DNA of 64,000 nt, from contig JACTMI010000015.1 of the NCBI GenBank assembly GCA_014584695.1, positions 1 to 64,000 on the forward strand, in the 5' to 3' direction. The notes under the pieces are model-generated. The model worked only from the letters and a program-made list of their open reading frames with translations, made no database searches and was not told where the DNA came from. Source of the stretch: Acidobacteriota bacterium. GTDB lineage: Bacteria; Acidobacteriota; Thermoanaerobaculia; Multivoradales; JAGPDF01. This document shows, one piece after another, positions 60,774 through 64,000 of the stretch (its first letter is position 1; the number at the start of each line of letters is the position of its first letter). Both the position numbers and the translations under genes were made by a program.

Positions 60774-62777
60774 TCAGCTCTTGGCCGCGCGTCCTTCCTG
60801 GATCGCGCCGCGCCAGACGTAGATGCAGAGCCCGAGGAAGAGGACGATCGACGCCATCTGGGAGAGGGTGGGGTCATCGTAGAAGGGGGTCTTGATCCAC
60901 TCCTCGCTGTAGCTCGGCACCAGCCGTAGCGCCGCGCCGAAGACGCCGCCCAGCGCGCCGCCGGCCATCAGGCCCGAGGCGATCACCACCCCCCGCTCCC
61001 GCATCGACCGCCCGCGCTCGCCCCCCGCCGCCTCGGAGCGCTTGGCGATCCGGTGCGCCAGGAATCCGCCGACCAGGGCCGGCGTGTTCAGCTCGAGCGG
61101 CAGGTACATGCCGAGCGCGAACACCAGCGCCGGCACGCCGAGCATCTCCATCACGACCGCCACCAGCGCGCCGGCGCCGAACAGGATGTAGGCGACCGGC
61201 TGCTGGCTCATGAACCCCTCGACCAGGGCCTTCATGATCGACGCCTGCGGCGCCGCGAGCACGACGCGCGGGTCGCCCGGCACCGCCTCGCCGAACTGGA
61301 AGGTCTTGGCCAGCAGCACGATGGTCAGCGCGGCCGCCACCGCCGATGCGACGATCCCCCAGAACTTGACCCGCTGCTGGGCCGCCGGCGTCGAGCCCAG
61401 CCAGTAGCCGGTCTTGAGGTCGGTGATCGCCTGCCCCGAGACCGACAGCGCGGTGCAGACCATGCCGGCGATCGCCATCACGAAGAACATGCCGGTCGTG
61501 CCGGAGAGCCCGAAGCGGAGCAGCACCACCGAAGAGACGATGATGGTCAGCATGGTCATGCCCGACACCGGGTTGCGCGCCGTGGTCGCGATCGCGTTGG
61601 CCGCCACCGAGGCGAAGAAGAACGAGAACAGCAGCATCAGGCCGAGGCCGACCAGGGTCACCGTGAGCGAGGAACCGAGGCTGCCGAAGAAGATCCCGGC
61701 GCCGAGGGCCGCCAGGACGATGCCGATCAGGACGGTCATCGTCGACAGATCGCGATCGGTGCGCTCCTGGCCGTCGGCCTCGCCGTGCCGGAACGCGTGC
61801 GCGGCGATCTTGAACGAGCCGGCGACGATGCGCAGCGACTTGAGGATGCCGAAGATCCCCGCCGCCGCGATGGCGCCGACGCCCATGAAGCGGACGTAGC
61901 TGCGGAAGATCTGCCCGGCGCCCATCTCGGCGATCGGCACCGTCGCCGGATAGACGGCGTCCGGGAACTCCCTGCCGATCATCCAGATGAGCGGCACCAG
62001 GACGAAGTTCGACAGCACGCCGCCCGCGCAGAGCACCATTGAAGAGCGCAGGCCCATGACGTAGCCGAGACCGAGGATGAAGGCGATGGCGTCGAAGCTG
62101 ACCACCAGCTTGGCCTTCTCCGCCAGCGTCCGCATCTGGGGCAGGAACTGCAGGTCGATGAACTCGCGCCAGACCTGGAAGGTGGTGACGAAGAAGTCGT
62201 AGACGCCCGAGATCGCGGTCGCCTGGAGCAGCAGCTTGGCCTGGGAACCGCCCTTCTCGCCGGTCACCAGCACTTCGGTGATGGCGGTCGCCTCCGGGTA
62301 CGGGAACTGCCCGTGGGTCTCGCGCACGAAATAGCGGCGCAAGGGGATCAGGAAGAGCAGGCCGAGGCAGCCGCCGGCGAGGCTGATCAAGATGGTCTGG
62401 AGCGGATGCGGGTCGAGCTGGAGAATGTAGAGGGCCGGCAGCGTGAAGATCGCGCCCGCGACCATCGCGCCCGAGGTGCCGCCGATGCCGGTCAGGATGA
62501 CGTTTTCGAGCAGCGTCGAGCGCCGCGCGTAGACCCGCGCCAGGCCGATCGCCAAGATCGAGATCGGAATCGCCGCCTCCATGACCTGGCCCACCTTGAG
62601 CCCGGAGTAGGCGGAGGCCACGGTGAAGACGACGCAGAGCAGGATCCCCCACGCCACCGACCGGCCGGTGGCCTCCTTCATCTCGGAGGCGGCGGGCACC
62701 AGTGGCTGGTAGAGCTCGCCCGCGCGCAGCTGGCGGTAGGCGTTTTCGGGCAGCGATTTCGTGTCGGGCGCGTCCAT
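60774..62777 (-). CDS. OPT-family oligopeptide transporter
   Basis: 667 residues with about 15-16 hydrophobic helices. Family features: the N-terminal GYSGLKVGQV-like region (AYSGLKVGQVMEAAIPI), GGTSGAMVAGAIFTLPALY, FPYPEATAITEVLVTG, and a C-terminal helix pair ending in AVPGDPRVVLAAPQASIMK. OPT proteins take up peptides or metal chelates driven by proton gradient. AGGGAGG lies upstream of the ATG. A signal-like transmembrane N-terminus is absent; cytosolic start. Terminator downstream at 60674-60699. Confidence 0.9.
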   Translation of the reverse strand: MDAPDTKSLPENAYRQLRAGELYQPLVPAASEMKEATGRSVAWGILLCVVFTVASAYSGLKVGQVMEAAIPISILAIGLARVYARRSTLLENVILTGIGGTSGAMVAGAIFTLPALYILQLDPHPLQTILISLAGGCLGLLFLIPLRRYFVRETHGQFPYPEATAITEVLVTGEKGGSQAKLLLQATAISGVYDFFVTTFQVWREFIDLQFLPQMRTLAEKAKLVVSFDAIAFILGLGYVMGLRSSMVLCAGGVLSNFVLVPLIWMIGREFPDAVYPATVPIAEMGAGQIFRSYVRFMGVGAIAAAGIFGILKSLRIVAGSFKIAAHAFRHGEADGQERTDRDLSTMTVLIGIVLAALGAGIFFGSLGSSLTVTLVGLGLMLLFSFFFASVAANAIATTARNPVSGMTMLTIIVSSVVLLRFGLSGTTGMFFVMAIAGMVCTALSVSGQAITDLKTGYWLGSTPAAQQRVKFWGIVASAVAAALTIVLLAKTFQFGEAVPGDPRVVLAAPQASIMKALVEGFMSQQPVAYILFGAGALVAVVMEMLGVPALVFALGMYLPLELNTPALVGGFLAHRIAKRSEAAGGERGRSMRERGVVIASGLMAGGALGGVFGAALRLVPSYSEEWIKTPFYDDPTLSQMASIVLFLGLCIYVWRGAIQEGRAAKS

Positions 62778-62841
62778 CCAGCCTCCCTGGTCTCGCGGTC
62801 GATGCTCGTCGTCGCGGGTTTCTCGCGTCTCGAATCGCGCG

Positions 62842-64000
62842 TCAGTCTAGCCGCTCGGGGGCCGATTCTGGCGCCGCCGCCGGTGGCACCTCGTCTCGCC
62901 GGCGGCGGTCGCCACGGGTTCGCAGCTCGGCCACCAGGACGATCGCGGTGACCCAGAGCAGGGGCAGCGCCGGCAGCTGGAAACGGGGCCGGAACTCGGT
63001 CCAGGCGGCGTGGAGGGCGAAGCCCGCGAGCGGCAGCAGATAGAGGGCCAGCTCCGCCCGGTCGCCCCGCCGGAGCGCCCGCAGCGCCCCCGTGCCGGCG
63101 GCGACCAGCAGGAGCGGCCCGATCCAGAGCGCGGCTCCCGCTGACCGCCAGCCGGGCAGCCCCGCCTCGACGAAGAGGCCGCGCCAGGCGACGACGGCGC
63201 TGGTGCGCAGGTGACGCCAGGGCTCGGCGGCGAGCTCGCGGACGGCGGCCGCTCGCACTGCGCCCGCCGCGGCGGCCCGCGAGCCGGCGCGCTCGACCGC
63301 CCGATCCCAGACGCGTTGCGCGCGGCGGTGGTAGTGACGCTCGTCGCGCGGCGAGCCGCCGAGCACCGCCGCCCCCGGATAGCGCCGAACCGCCAGCGTG
63401 CGCCAACTCGGGGGGGGCGCCCAGGCGAGCAGCGCCGCCGGAATCTCCCGGCCCTCGAGCAGCCGGTCGAGCTCCGCGCGCGCGCGCAAGTTGAACGCCG
63501 CCCTGCCCTCGTCGAGGGTGGCCACTCCGAGTTGCAGCTGGTTGCGCCCCACCCAGACCGCCGTGGGCAGCAGCGCGAGTCCGACGAAGAGCGCGGCATG
63601 GCGGCCGCGGCGTCCCCGGGGCGAGCCCCACGCCAGCAGGGCCACGGCGAGCAAGACCAGCGGGAGCGTGCCCAGCCGGGTCAGCGCCAGCAGCCCCCAG
63701 CTGGCGGCGGCCAGGGCCACGCGCCAGCCGCTCGGCGCGCGCGCGGCCCGCTCGAGCGACCAGGCGGCGACGAGCGCCAGCGGGACCGCGACCGCTTCCG
63801 TCCCGAGCGACGCCGCGGCTTCGAGCAGCGCCGGGCTCGCCGCCACCGCGAAGGCCGCCGCCATTCCGAACCCGCGCGAGGCCGTCCGGGTCCACACCAT
63901 CGACCCGGCGAGACCGGCCGTGCCGAGCAGCAGCGCCCACTGCAGCGCGACCACGATCCGCTCCGCCGTGCCGCCCGCCAGCCCAGCGGCGGCGGCGGTC
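62842..64000 (-). CDS. Multi-pass membrane protein, probable glycosyltransferase C-terminal part (5' end outside the window)
   Basis: About 386 residues are visible and the frame stays open to the window edge. At least seven TM helices and an extracytoplasmic region (about 160-250, RYPGAAVLGGSPRDERHYHRRAQ) are seen. TM layout and the tail with FRPRFQLPALPLLW resemble dolichyl-phosphate-mannose/ArnT-type family 39 glycosyltransferases. The catalytic Asp pair near the N-terminus is not in the window, so function is tentative. Ends 64 bp before the OPT gene start. Confidence 0.55.
   Translation of the reverse strand, partial: TAAAAGLAGGTAERIVVALQWALLLGTAGLAGSMVWTRTASRGFGMAAAFAVAASPALLEAAASLGTEAVAVPLALVAAWSLERAARAPSGWRVALAAASWGLLALTRLGTLPLVLLAVALLAWGSPRGRRGRHAALFVGLALLPTAVWVGRNQLQLGVATLDEGRAAFNLRARAELDRLLEGREIPAALLAWAPPPSWRTLAVRRYPGAAVLGGSPRDERHYHRRAQRVWDRAVERAGSRAAAAGAVRAAAVRELAAEPWRHLRTSAVVAWRGLFVEAGLPGWRSAGAALWIGPLLLVAAGTGALRALRRGDRAELALYLLPLAGFALHAAWTEFRPRFQLPALPLLWVTAIVLVAELRTRGDRRRRDEVPPAAAPESAPERLD

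Overview
The window is very GC-rich chromosomal DNA (about 70% GC by eye) from a Gram-negative-type bacterium. Lipoprotein signals, a TonB-dependent receptor, an AsmA-like protein and an EnvC-like divisome factor all imply an outer membrane. The two ELWxxDGT-repeat proteins, the DUF1844 and DUF4388 proteins, HspR control of dnaK and futalosine-type menaquinone synthesis (mqnC) together suggest Acidobacteriota, perhaps a Thermoanaerobaculia-like lineage. That placement is inference. I see no rRNA, tRNA, CRISPR array, integrase or insertion sequence. Almost everything looks like core chromosome with uniform codon use.

Layout. 1-7.3 kb: a minus-strand run ptsN-trkH-trkA-DnaC-like ATPase-membrane protein-lipoprotein, divergent from a KdpD/KdpE-like two-component pair, so K+ uptake and its control sit together. 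7.4-13.6 kb: dnaK-hspR, then a DUF4388/TPR/DUF1844 cluster. 13.7-22.9 kb: mazG, a GDSL esterase lipoprotein, two tandem ELWxxDGT secreted paralogues and a secreted amidase. 23-30.5 kb: an ABC exporter pair, then the envC-ctpA-yibQ-type envelope cluster, in which both EnvC and the S41 protein lack catalytic residues. 30.5-36.3 kb: two membrane alkaline-phosphatase-superfamily proteins (one apparently without metal ligands) flanking an atypical sigma-like/anti-sigma-like pair. 36.3-39.2 kb: polyprenyl synthase, STAS/RsbW-type switch, CPBP protease. 39.3-46.4 kb: glutaryl-CoA dehydrogenase, glpX, dcd, sugar-nucleotide genes, 3-methyladenine glycosylase, a small TIR-like protein, mqnC. 46.4-52.4 kb: AsmA-like protein, TetR regulator, barrel protein, LysM/BON protein, glutamine synthetase. 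52.4-57.1 kb: candidate structured RNA, pgi, tal, small genes, Nudix. 57.2-60.6 kb: OprC/NosA-type copper receptor with a Cys-rich partner, divergent from a YgbA-type gene. 60.8-64 kb: OPT transporter and a partial membrane protein.

Two signals cut across the annotation. First, many genes have a TANNNT-type -10 box exactly 6-7 nt before the start codon and no Shine-Dalgarno, implying leaderless mRNAs. The divergent galE/mpg pair shares overlapping -10 boxes in only 22 bp. Second, the ygbA-type gene and the Cys-rich/copper-receptor operon each carry a TGACC-N2-GGTCA-like palindrome centred 42.5 bp before the predicted leaderless start, the class II activator position of CRP/FNR-family regulators. 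This suggests a nitrosative-stress or denitrification-linked copper uptake regulon. A third, smaller signal is an almost identical C-terminal tail (DDFESSG..LW / DGFESGG..AW) on the two ELWxxDGT proteins and on the membrane anti-sigma-like protein.
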